Shown piece by piece: positions 1-10,413 of a stretch of DNA of 64,000 nucleotides (within the stretch, counting starts at the first letter, position 1; each line of letters starts with the position of its first letter). Below the pieces are notes generated by a model that saw nothing but the letters and a program-made list of their open reading frames with translations, did not search any database and was not told the origin of the DNA. This DNA is from Ascaris suum. Its lineage: Eukaryota > Nematoda > Chromadorea > Rhabditida > Ascarididae. Both the position numbers and the translations under genes were made by a program. The stretch lies in the NCBI GenBank assembly GCA_013433145.1, contig CM024178.1, forward strand, positions 3,519,260 through 3,583,259. Reading direction: 5' to 3'.

Positions 1-3000
1 CCCTTCATTTCATGCTTTCATTAGTCACTCTCGCTTGCGATTTCCTTCTTTCCTTTCAACTTCTTTTTATTTAATTTTGGAAAGTTCCCCTAATCTCATC
101 TGAATTCATTTGTAGCATTTATGAATGCAGATTGTTTCAATGAATCTCTACGATTCAACGGTGTGATAGGGACGAATGGCAAACACGTCGTTCATTGCTA
201 TTTGATGTCATCACGCCGGCTGAAGTAGTCTGTACGCTGCGGCATGACGCTGTAAGTCATTTTTAAGGTTTCTGCTATTTGAATGAGAGTGATATGCGAC
301 GGAAGGAGAGGTCTTAGAGGAGAGAAAAACTGAAGTGAGCGGAATTCCCACTTCATCCTTTACTAGTTTCAACGAAAAATATCATCCATAAGGCATGAGA
401 TTGGCTTATTTCCTATGCAAGAAATGATGATTTCCTTTCCATATAACTCTGGGCTCCGTGGTTGGAATATTTTTCTGAGAGAGTTGAGTTTCAGTGCTTA
501 CTACTGTACCATGCAGTGACCCCGTGCTGGGGCATTTGAACAACAAATGCACGTTCTCACTTGTCCATTAACTCGCTTCCGCAACCGCATCACCGCTTTC
601 GTTAAGGAAATTTCGAGATAAATAAACCATTAAAAGTCTAATAAAGTGCTTAAAAAACGTGCCTTTGATCGGGAAATTTCTAATTTGTCAGTAGCAGTCG
701 GCTACAAAGAGAGTTTATTTGCTTTGAGTGTCCCAGAAGGAGGGGCTCTGGTAAACAGAGACTGTTGAAGGTAGAAACCGTAAAGCGCAATTGTTAACTT
801 CACGAAGTATCCTTTTGCATAAGCGATCAGATTTTTTAGCAGCTGGCTCTCATTTGCTGCTATCTACAACGGCAGCATATACTGACAAGGTCCACTTATA
901 TCACGCTTCAAATTGTTGTTCTTTTTTCATCGATTCCTGAATTTCGTCGCAAAATATTTGTTGGTGAAACCTGTAGAATTTTATGGGGTGACTTTCCAGC
1001 GAACTATTCAATGAATGCTATTCGAAGTGTTTGGAGGCGCTGAATCTGAATTGTTGCATACATGAATTGCACTCGAACAGTTTTTCATTTTCGTTCGAAT
1101 TGTTTTTGTTCTCTCTCTATGGAGGATAACGCAAACGAGAGAACTGCGCGAGGGAATGATACGTTTTGCAAACGTCATTCTCGAGCCACTTTTCTCGTCC
1201 TGAAAATCGATTATTTCTGCAAGGTGGGGGAATTCGTGGAAAAGTTGCAGCCCTCTTTCTTGTGCTTTCTTTTTTATGCTTAATGTGTTTATTTCTTCGG
1301 GCTTTTGTTGTTTACCGTTTTTTCCCTGTTTTCCAGTGTCGCTTTCATATGTAATGATACACGGACAGTAGTAAATTTTCGTATGACTTACAGAATCGCT
1401 TTCAAACATATCTCGTTCAGTGTTCTTGTCAACGTTTTTTTTTTTGTTTTTGCAAGTGAGTTCATATCATATTTGCTGTACGATATTTCTTGCATTTTGG
1501 CCCCGTATTTTATTTGATGTCTGTGTGTAAAACGGTGGCACGAGACATATTTTAACATAATTTGATGAGTCATCTGGCTGAATGCAACAAATTGGGTTGC
1601 GAAAAAGGCACTGTTTGAGGTCTTTTACGACTTCTTTGTTCCTGTACGACAACGGGAGTTTCTTCTAGGAGACTGAGCTTAGCCTTATCAGACGTCAGCT
1701 CTCGTGCCAGTCGTGATCGTCCTGTTTCTCTTTCTACTATTGTTTATGAACGAATAAAAGTTGAAAATCCAAATTTGATTCATTCTGCAGTATAAGAGTA
1801 ATTCTCGAAGCGCACCTAGAAGATTGTTGCTTGGGAGTAAATCTTCAACATAATATAAGGTTTCATGTTGTGTTGGCCATTCTATGCGGAAGCGTATCAC
1901 CCTTCCGAGCGTCAGATGGCTGTGGTGAAAAAGTGTCACTGCGTAAGCAGGTTATTCGTGTTGAATTTTTTGATAGCTGTTTTGATGCGAATAAGAATCA
2001 TTGATGAGATTGTTATCTATCGCCTTCAGCAGGTGTTTCGACAAGTTCAACGTCAACGATATTAATTTTTGAGGTGCATGTCCGCTGAATGCTTATATGT
2101 AAGTCCTTTTCAATTTGTATGTAACGAACCGAGAGCTGGGACAGGTCCGTTTATTCTGGCACAATCATTCAGTAGTTCACTAACCCGCCTATCCGTTTAT
2201 GAAGCAGCAGTGTTTCTTTGAATACAATTTTTGCGAAAAGGTTCTTCGTCTTTTGTTAATCTTCTGCTGTCAAGAAAATAGTACTCGTCATTCTGTGTCT
2301 GGATTCCTTTGCGGTCAGAAATTAGTATTCATCATTCTGTATCTGCACTCTCTCAGAATCTCCGGGGAACTTTGTTTCTACGTAACTGCAAGTAAATCAG
2401 TGATTTTAAGACCTCTTGAGAGGAGTGCAGCAGATAAGAGGACCGAAGGAAAAGTAGAAAGGATTCAAAAAGAGTATTTATCTCAGGAAATGATAAACCT
2501 GTTGCTCTTCCATTAAACACATGCAGACCGTTCTATAATCATACAGATTTTTGGCAAAAACAAGTGCTCCTTGTGTTTAATTTTCGCGCAAAAAGCCCAT
2601 GTGGTTTCAGTGGGTTCTCACATCACTAGGGCAGATATAGAGATATAAACCATCGACGGAAATTTTCGCAGTTGTGGGAGATGGAATGGTCTGCCAGAAG
2701 TGTCAAATTTGTAATTCAAAATTCTCTTGTTCAGCGTTTTCGCCGAGTATAAAAGGAATTTTCGCAGAGGAGATCTGCTTTGAGGCGGTCAAATAGAATG
2801 GTAACTACTCTATTAAGTGGCGGTTCAGCATTTTTTAGTGTTTGTGCGATATGTTGATCTGTTCGGCACAAATGGAAAACAGCGGTCGTGATGCTGACAC
2901 CGCAGCGAAGAAGCCACAAAGCAAAGAAGACGTTCACTTTTCCAACGCTCTGGCAGTGTGGCATTTATCACAGGAAAGTTATCTACACAGAGTAAGTATA

Positions 3001-3531
3001 GTCATGTTTCATAACCCACTTCATTGCAGACTACTCGATGTTTTGCACTGAAGAGTCAGTCAGTTCGACAGTTTCTTAATGTACTTTTGAAAATATGAAT
3101 TCATGGATCACTCTGAGGTGACGTCTTCTGTCCAATATCTAGAATTTCAAAAGCAGTGGGAGTTTGAAGTATGCTGATTATCCCCAACGTGAAAGGATGG
3201 AGTAAAAGTATGCATAATATGAGGGCGTGATGAAGTTATCTTGATGACGAAGTTATCTCTGTGTCAGCATAGTATCTCTGATGGCATTTCCTCTTTTCTG
3301 TCAAATTCTTGACGCTCACAAAGAGTGCTTATGAACGGATTCTCTGGGGCCTAAGCATATTCAGCATTGTTAATCTTCTAACATTACGCCTCACAGTTCT
3401 GTCAATGTACAACTATGATGATAACGTTGCTGCGTTCAGGAGACATGATTTCGCATATTGCGAGGTAATTTAATTATTCGTTTCATTGACGGGTAGTAAA
3501 AAATTTTTGGTAGAGAGCAATTTATGTTTTA

Positions 3532-3552
3532 GCTGCCAGCAACGCTGGCAGC
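3532..3552. repeat. Perfect short hairpin in duplication copy 1
   Basis: Two 9-base arms, gctgccagc and gctggcagc, surround a 3-base loop (aac). The same hairpin is unchanged in copy 2 at 13965-13985. There is no T-run or RNA-gene context, so its role is unknown. Confidence 0.8.
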
Positions 3553-3959
3553 ACCTTCTTTGTTTTAATAGAAATGAGGTTGTTTTAACCTTATTTAGTT
3601 TCTCACTTATTCGCTGCAACAAAATTGCCCCATGCTTTCAAAATGAAGTGAAGGAAAACGAGTGGCAGTAGGAAGGAGGGGGCTGAGGCTTGTCCTCTCC
3701 CCTTTTCCCGGACATGCGAACGACTCTATAAGCGATGGAAAGAAACGAAGATACTCAAAAATTTACTTCTTTTCGTTGGTTCAACACAACAACTGGCTAT
3801 CTGCATAGCTTTGGCATCAAGAGCTGATAGCAGTGGTAATTTAACCTCGAGCTACCCAAAAAGAAGTTCATCATGACCACCGTAAGGTTTACTTGTTTCT
3901 AGTCCAGATAAGTTTGATTTCGACTTCTGCGAAAGAAATTCTCCTAACAAGATCGGAGT

Positions 3960-5660
3960 CATCTGGTACCCACCACTTTTAACCGATCATATACGGCGGA
4001 ATCTCCACAAACTGCTAGACATTCAATAGATGAAATATTCCCTAGATAACAATGTTTCGGGTGGACAAAGGATGGGTTGATATTGCTGTTTTCAGTTGAT
4101 CAAGCCATGAAAAAAAAAGCAATAATCCATCATCAGCAGTCGATGATATGGGAACAAACGTCCACAAATTGCACAACTGTAAACAGCCGAATTACTGGAC
4201 ACGAACGCTGTTTTGAACTGATAAGTCAGTGAAAAAAAGGCCAATAATACTCGTTTTTAAAACACGATTTGCTGTGAAAAATAGACAAATTGCATGATTT
4301 CAAAGAGGTGAATTATTCGGTTGAGTATGCTGTCTCGAGGGATGAAATAATGAATAATTTAAGAAATAATCCATCATGCTTAACGGATGATATAGTTTGA
4401 AACCCCCACAAATTGCATGCCATAAATTAAATTATTGATAACGGTGCTCTGAGTCGACCAAACAGACAGAAAATAACGTATGACTCGTCATTTCTGAAGC
4501 ATCATTTAGCAAGAAACATGGACAAATTGCATGAATGTAAACGCGTAAACTGTTGGGCTGACTTCATTGTTTTGAAGCGGTTTTTAGCCGATGACAGACC
4601 GCAAAATACACAAAAATGTGTGAGTATAGACAGGCGAATGATTCGATTGACTGCGGTGTCTTGAGCCGAGTAAACAATGAGTAAGAAGTCAATGATGCAT
4701 CACATTTAAAATATGATTTGGTGTTTAAGATGGATATATCGCACGGTTCTAAACAGATAAAGTGTAGAAGTAAATCTAAACAGATAAATCGCTGTGGGCG
4801 GGTTTAGAAATGAAGAAATACCCACTGTCCATCATTTTTGAAACATGATTTGCAGCGAAGCGAAGCGAAATTGCTTGACTGGAAGCAAGTAAAACTGATC
4901 GCAATGTTTTAAGAGGATAACACAACGAAAAAAATAGACAAAAGTCGATCACTGCTATACCGACGATATGGGATAAACCATACATTAATTGTGTCACTGC
5001 GAACAGAGATATCACTGGATTGATAACGCTGCTTTGAAATCCTGCAGCAATGAAAAGAAAAGCCATCAATCCATCACTTCGAATGACAAAATTTTCGGAA
5101 CATTCACAAATTGTGTCATTGAAAGCAGGCAAAATACTGAAGTCATAACAGTGTTTTCACTAATCAAATCATGAAAAAACAATCAAGAATCCATCAGTTT
5201 CAATCGATGCATTGGGTGCAACACATATGGATTGCATGACCGTAAACAGATGAATTAATGGATTGACAACGATCATTCGAGATGACCAATCAATGAACAA
5301 AGAGCCAGCAATACATCATTTTTAACAGACGATATCTGGTGAAACACCCACAAATTCCATCATTATAAATAACTAAATTACTGGATTTATACGCTATTTT
5401 GATTTGATCAAGCAACGCGAAGGTAGCCAGTATTCCGCCATTTTAAACCGATCGTATAGGGTGAAGCAGCGGCAAAATGCATCACTGTAAACAACTAAAA
5501 ATTTGGATTCATTGCGCTATTTGATTTGAGAAGCATTGAGAAAACAGCAGATAATCCAATATTTCTAACGCATGATATAGGACGAAACACCCAAAATGGG
5601 GAGAACAGTAAAATAATAAATTATTGCATTATCTTGCATTTTTGTTTCGTAAACCAACAA
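3960..5660 (+). repeat. Satellite family A, forward units, copy 1
   Basis: A degenerate tandem array with a period of about 114-124 bases. The anchor acaaattgca/t recurs at 4164, 4284, 4408 and 4522 and continues in decayed form. Each unit carries a version of gatgatatgg, then acaaattgcat, then gtaaacag, then gaattactggattg, then cgctgttttga, then caataatccatca. Units are strongly diverged, which suggests an old array. No open frame is maintained across units, so this is not coding. Confidence 0.85.
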
Positions 5661-5689
5661 AACAACGGACAATAAGCCGCCATTCCTCT

Positions 5690-6225
5690 ACGACGATTTA
5701 ACTAAATCGATCCAGTAATTTGACCGCTTAGAGTTTGCAAATTTGGATGTTGCGTTCTACGTGACCGGTAAAAAAATGACGGATTGATGATCTCTTTTTG
5801 ATTGCTTGATCAAATCAAAAAGTGTAATAAATCCACAAATTAATAGTTCGCAGTGATGCAATTTATGGATGTTTCGTTCTGTGTGGTCTTTTCAAAAAGA
5901 TGCATCGTTGGCGCCTTTTTCATCCTTTGAGCAAACCAAAATAGCGCAATAAATGAAGTGAATTATGTAACGATGCAACTTGTGAATGTTTCATTCCATC
6001 CCACAGGATAAAAGCGGTGGTTACTGGCTATTCACTCAATGCTTGGTCGAATCAAAATAGCGCAATAAATCCAGTAAATTACTTGTTTACCTTGATGCAA
6101 ATCGTGCATGTTTCATTCTGTTCACCAGTAAAAACGATCGATAACTGCCTGTTCTTCATTGCCCGATCATTTCAAAATAGCATGGTCAACTCAATAAATA
6201 ACTTGTTTTTGGCGACGCAATTCGT
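5690..6225 (-). repeat. Satellite family A, inverted units, copy 1
   Basis: From about 5690 the same ~120-base units continue as the reverse complement. For example, aatccagtaaattacttgtt here is the complement of the forward-unit text near 5375-5400. The array is therefore head-to-head around a centre near 5640-5700. Copy 1 stops mid-unit at 6225, where the duplication ends. Confidence 0.8.
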
Positions 6226-6652
6226 TTATAATTAATTGACTCTTTCTAAGCATTCGTTCACAACCGGGCGAACAAATCCTTAACTTCTTTTAAGATCGGA
6301 AAGAGAATAACACTCCTACGCAGAACCACTCTGCAGTGCACATGGGAAAGCATGAGAAATCCTTTATGATCGACAAACACGGCAATCCTTCCTCTACATC
6401 ACAAACATAGAAATCTCAAAATGTCTTATCGAACTACTGCTTCAACACAGAAAAGCGTAAGAGAGAATACAGCTGTGGGAGAGAACCGAGCAGAAAAAAA
6501 TATGAAGCAAAGTAAACGGTACCGAATGCTCCGTCCTCGATTTCGAAGGGGGTCCTTGAAGCTCAATCATTCTGCAGCTGGAAGCATCGCAGAAGGGCTT
6601 GCAGCACCCGCTTCACCCTCATGGTGCTCAAGGACCACCTCATGCTCCGGGC
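6226..6652. other. Spacer between duplication copy 1 and the minus-strand gene
   Basis: This is the sequence directly after the copy 1 breakpoint and downstream of the minus-strand candidate gene's stop codon. The plus-strand frame at 6421-6681 partly overlaps the last minus exon in antisense and looks like a shadow. I see no polyadenylation signal for the minus gene here. Confidence 0.4.
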
Positions 6653-6766
6653 CTACAGCAACCGGTCGTCTGCAGGCCTGACATCGCCTTCTATTCTCGA
6701 TTCCCTCCTGCCACCCTCCGCTTCTCCAGCTACCTCTGCGACGATTGGCTCATGCTCCGGACCGCT
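6653..6766 (-). CDS. Last exon of the minus-strand candidate gene
   Basis: The acceptor cctgtttcag is followed by 38 codons in phase 0, ending in TAG at 6655-6653. The residues are acidic and polar (SGPEHEPIVAEVAGEAEGG, then RIEGDVRPADDRLL). It joins the preceding exon, which ends CGC CAA before gtaagt, in frame. Confidence 0.38.
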   Translation of the reverse strand, partial: SGPEHEPIVAEVAGEAEGGRRESRIEGDVRPADDRLL

Positions 6767-8508
6767 CTGAAACAGGTTTAAGGGTTTTGAAGTATAACAG
6801 TTGCTTCTGTTTGTGCCACAGAAAGTGTATGCTTCTGTTTGTGCCGGCTGCTGAAATCAATACGCTACTAAAACATGAACAGTAGAAAATCAGCGTTGCA
6901 ACTTACTTGGCGCCTTGAGTCGTCCAAAATCACCGGTGACTCTGCCGCCCTCTGCATCAGCGGTGTGACATCTGTGACGGCGATGTCGCGGCCAAGATGA
7001 ACCCTGCGACGCAGCGCTCTCCTAGCAAGTCGCACAATGAGAGCACCCTTTGCTGCGCCGAACCTAGAACGCGATGCAGGCGCGGCAGCCTCACAAACAG
7101 CTTCACCTAAACAGCGGGAAATTCAGGACATTTCAATCACCTATTGTTGATCAAGGAAAATTTCTTATGTACCATCAGCAAGCGGAATATGTTTCAAGTG
7201 TGCTCGAAAAAGTGCACATCACACCCAATCTCCATAGTGAATGAAATGCCGAAATATGTATTCAGTGTAACATCCACTTGCAGCTTCTCCGATCATATCT
7301 AGGCAAAAGACGTTACTTTTTTGGTTGCAATCTCTTTCTGCAAAGAGATTGCAACCCCTGCAATGTGGATTGAAGCGGACCTTTTATCTTACTGAAAGCT
7401 TACTTTCGGCTTCGATCGGTTCTTCGAGATCTTTCCTGATCTGATCTCCCCGATCTTCAAGTTTCCGTGGCTGGTCCCTGGCCTGCTCGATTCAGTGATA
7501 TCGATTCGTTGCCCCGATTCTGCTGAGAGGACGTTTGCTCTCTCGGTCCACTGAAATCCAGACGAGAGTGAAGTTCCATAGCTTCAAAAAAAGGCATTTC
7601 GTGATATCTCCTCATATTTTTTGCCCGAAAAATTTAACCACAAGGAAATGGGAGTAGCAAGCGCTTCACCATGAACGCTTTGATAAAATTTTGCAACTAA
7701 TATTCCCAGCAAGTAAATAATATTTTAACAACTGACGAATAAGAAGCTTAACCATACCGGGACAATCCTTTCGCTAAGGGCGAACCACTGATCGTTCACC
7801 TCAACTACTTCGAAAATCGGCCCTCGGCAACCGAAGATCGCACTGTTGCCGATCGGTTCTTGGAGACGTCTTGCCATAACTTGAATCCCTCTCATCCGGC
7901 ATACTGCCTCGATGAGGAGGTCATGGCAGCGTCCGTTGGCCATTTCGAGAGCTGGAAACGACTCGCCTGAGTACGCAGAAACTTGTACTGATATCTTTGA
8001 TCTCACTGTTTCACTAACGGCGATTTGAGGTAATTATGTCCACATAAATAATTCGCTTTCTTCCTCTACGTACATGCAAGAATTGTTAGCGTAGTCTTCA
8101 TGAGTGATAGCCAGAAAGCATTGATTTGGAAAATGCCACCAGCGAGTCTAAGTTCTGACCAAATAAGATTAACAAAAATTTCTCTAGTAAAATCATTCGA
8201 TAAAAAGTACGTGTTCTTTCAGTAGCAATGGCAAAATAGTTTTAAAGTAGGCTCATTACGGAGATGGAAGAAATGTAATCATCACTTTAATCAACACAGC
8301 GAATAAAATATCAGTGAAAAGTTTAGAACGAACCGTAGTGGAGCGGGCCATTTTCATCGACATCAAATTGGGCAAAGTAAGCCCAATTATTCTGGAGGTA
8401 CTGACGTACCTCCTCCAGCAGGTCGCTTGCAGCGACCTGCAGAACGACTGCCAACGCCGCAAAAATATGCGGCGCTCGGCGGACGGTTGCGGCCCCCGTC
8501 AGCTGCAT
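6653..8508 (-). CDS. Candidate five-exon gene, unrecognised and possibly secreted protein
   Basis: I do not recognise this protein. The exon chain on the minus strand is 8508-8334, 7987-7758, 7482-7404, 7106-6907 and 6766-6653. Phases agree at every junction and it ends in TAG, giving about 265 residues. Starting at the ATG at 8508, the N-terminus reads like a signal peptide: an RR-containing n-region, a hydrophobic IFAALAVVLQVAA core and AAS before an acidic stretch. Later parts hold few cysteines and a charged segment (KLEDRGDQIRKDLEEPIEAE), then an Arg/Ala-rich C-terminal half. The start is uncertain: a good acceptor (ttatgcag) overlaps the ATG, so an upstream exon is possible, and another in-frame ATG sits at 8550. 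The third exon carries an in-frame TGA if its stronger acceptor is used, so a pseudogene is also possible. Confidence 0.4.
6907..7106 (-). CDS. Fourth exon of the minus-strand candidate gene
   Basis: It lies between acceptor ctgtttag and donor gtaagttg, 200 bases, entering with two bases of a split codon. It encodes an Ala/Arg-rich stretch including KGALIVRLARRALRRRV and ESPVILDD. One alternative frame stops within the exon (VKLFVRLPRLHRVLGS, ending at a TGA). I prefer the open one because it matches phase on both sides. Confidence 0.38.
7323..7356. repeat. Perfect 15-bp hairpin in an intron
   Basis: The arm ggttgcaatctcttt and its exact complement aaagagattgcaacc flank a 4-base loop (ctgc). 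It lies in the intron between the third and fourth exons of the minus-strand candidate gene. The loop is too short for an ordinary microRNA precursor. Confidence 0.85.
7404..7550 (-). CDS. Third exon of the minus-strand candidate gene, with in-frame TGA
   Basis: The consensus acceptor (ggatttcag) opens at 7550 and the donor gtaagc follows 7404. In the frame that joins the next exon, the sequence reads DRESKRPLSRIG, then a TGA at 7494-7492, then ARDQPRKLEDRGDQIRKDL. Using a weaker internal acceptor (gagcag) at 7483-7485, so that the exon starts at 7482, avoids the stop and keeps phase with the upstream exon. The third frame is fully open from 7550 but is out of phase with exon four. This exon decides whether the gene is intact. 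Confidence 0.35.
7758..7987 (-). CDS. Second exon of the minus-strand candidate gene
   Basis: It is 230 bases between acceptor gatatcag and donor gtatgg, entered in phase 1 and left in phase 0. It encodes the most protein-like part of the gene, including LEMANGRCHDLLIEAVCRMR and FGCRGPIFEVVEVNDQWFAL. I could not match this to a known domain. Confidence 0.42.
8334..8508 (-). CDS. First recognised exon of the minus-strand candidate gene, signal-peptide-like
   Basis: The start ATG at 8508 gives MQLTGAATVRRAPHIFAALA followed by VVLQVAAS, resembling a secretion signal. The mature part continues DLLEEVRQYLQNNWAYFAQF. The exon ends CACTACG before gttcg in phase 1, matching the next exon. A second plausible donor (GAGGAG before gtacgt) lies inside but would break phase. 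Four perfect hairpins fall within this exon. Confidence 0.4.
8366..8474. repeat. Row of four perfect short hairpins
   Basis: Four different inverted repeats follow one another. First, aattgggc/gcccaatt at 8366-8388 with a 7-base loop. Second, ggaggtac/gtacctcc at 8394-8413 with a 4-base loop. Third, gcaggtcgc/gcgacctgc at 8418-8440 with a 5-base loop. Fourth, cgccgca/tgcggcg at 8455-8474 with a 6-base loop. Arms are 7-9 bases and fully paired. All four lie inside the first exon of the minus-strand candidate gene. Confidence 0.85.
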
Positions 8509-10413
8509 AAATGAAAGCAGCGAGTCGGGAAATGATGCAATTCCGCTCATTCCTGATCGTTTGCGATGGTCAGTCGCTACGCTTACCTAGAATGAGGATA
8601 ACCCGCATGATAATGTAGAAGCGACATGACAACAGTCTTTGAATAGCCATTCGCGCTGCATCATCTAAATCAGTCCTAATCAATTTCAGAAAACTTTACG
8701 AGCCCTTCTCATGAAACGCAGTTATATGATGTCATTTGGAGCCAACCACTTGAAGATTCTCAAACACTCTTCTACCTCAGCGCACAGATATCTGTGGAGC
8801 TTGAAATTGGTGTCCAAAATGCTTAGGAAATAGCCAAGACTTGCATGGTCTCAAAAACTCTGCCACTTGTGAACCATTTGTGAATGCGTATGAGGGAGTG
8901 GTGCACATATGTGCGAACAATTGTTTGCAGAATTTTATCGTTATTGCATAAAGGAGAAATAGTTTTAGTGGAGTCAACCATGACCACTTCGCTCATCAAA
9001 CGGTCAACACTGATGCAGATCTCGAGTTGTTTATAGATAACGCATATATAAAGACGGAATAGCACAAGAAAGCATGCTCGTTCATTGTCTCATAGCTATC
9101 CTATCGAAGATCCGCTAACGTGATGTGAAAAGAGGTGTCAACTATCTTCTATCACTTGTGCGCTCTTCGATAACTCTGTTCTCAAGCGCAAGCTATGGCG
9201 ATATTCAGCAACACGATCTTCTGAAAAATTAGCCTCATCTAAGGGACAGTGATTGCACTCAAAAAATATCTATGAATCCTGGAATAAACGTAGTCAGGAA
9301 TAGTAAGAAGAGATCGGGTCAGTGAGTGATTAAAAAAGCAATAGGGGAAGACGTTGGACGCTTCAGCATTATTGGCTCTGTGCGAGATAGGTCGCAAACA
9401 AATTTGAACTCTATTGCCAACCCTAAGAGGTTGGAGGGTGCCAGCGCAGACCCTACAGTATTGACGAGATCGAAGTCACCTCGAGTTCGGTGGGGGATCA
9501 ACAAAGTAGATCACAGCACAACAGCTTTCCGATGACTCCAGCTTGTTTACTTTCGCAATCGAGCGGTTGTGGGTGGTGAGGGGAACGAAGCCGTAGTATG
9601 GTGCGCACAAGCAACTTCGTTCACTCATTTTTTGTGATGTATGGTTGAACGCGGTGGGGTTGAGTCATTGTTTTTTTACCGCCGTTATCCTTTATCCGAT
9701 TTTTTCATTACTTTCCGTGTCCAAGAGGGCACTTTTCCGTTTGCCTTTTTAAGCTTTACTTTCTCGAAGAGAAATTTCAGGGAATATTTGCCAACTTAAT
9801 CTAGGGAGCACTTTTGCAAATTTGCAACCATTGGTTAACTGTTGCGTTTCAGTTGTGTTCAGTAATATTTAAGTGTGATGCAGCCTATTCAAGTGTATAT
9901 GTTTTTTCATACAAATCGCATTAGATTTTTTTTTGTGCTCATTAAGCAGATAAATGAATTTTCTTTCTTCGAAATGTTTCACGATCAGAGAGTTTCAAAT
10001 ATTCGCTTCGTTGAGTGATGTTCAGGCGTTCCAGCCGATAGCACAGATGCTTCAGGCAAAATGTCCCAAATGCTTCTCATTTTGAAGCGATTTCAGAAGG
10101 TGAAAGTTTCAACAACAGAGTTTAATTTTCCTTGCCAGCAAATTCTGCATATGTTATTCTTTGCACACATTAGTCGTAGATTACTTTAGGAGTATATGAC
10201 AGTTGTCGCGTTAACAGCACATATGCTGTGTGTGCAATATGTAAATAGATGTAAGCACATGAAACTTCTATAAAATGAATCGAGTCATGCGTTCGCTTAA
10301 TTGCATTCTCAGTTGATTCTTACAAGGATAATTTCACCATTTCAGGTCCTTCCTCCCCTCCCCTTAAGTCATTTTTTTTTTGTTTCCGTGCTTTTATCTC
10401 ATTTCTTTTTCTT
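8509..10413. other. Gene-poor spacer before duplication copy 2
   Basis: This is the upstream side of the minus-strand candidate gene. It has only short, unconvincing open frames on both strands (for example 8823-9065 minus, 9326-9535 plus) and a C/T-rich run near 10330-10410. I recognise no exon, RNA gene or mobile element here. Confidence 0.4.

Larger units (their letters stand above)
1..6225 (+). repeat. Segmental duplication, copy 1 (left end outside window)
   Basis: The first 6225 bases recur as a direct repeat at 10414-16643, with only scattered substitutions and short indels visible by eye. The offset drifts from 10413 to about 10418. One difference is a 7-base insertion in copy 2 near 10853; another is a 6-base deletion in copy 2 near 16573. 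The copy starts at or before the window edge and ends abruptly after ggcgacgcaattcgt, in the middle of a satellite unit. Open frames inside it (for example 1008-1409 minus, 2199-2516 plus) change length between copies through indels, so I do not regard them as genes. About 1-3950 is unique-looking AT-rich DNA and 3960-6225 is satellite. Confidence 0.93.

Noticed and set aside
1008..1409. 133-codon minus-strand open frame in duplication copy 1
   Set aside because: A one-base indel changes its N-terminal part in copy 2 (11428-11769). There is no recognisable domain and other frames overlap.
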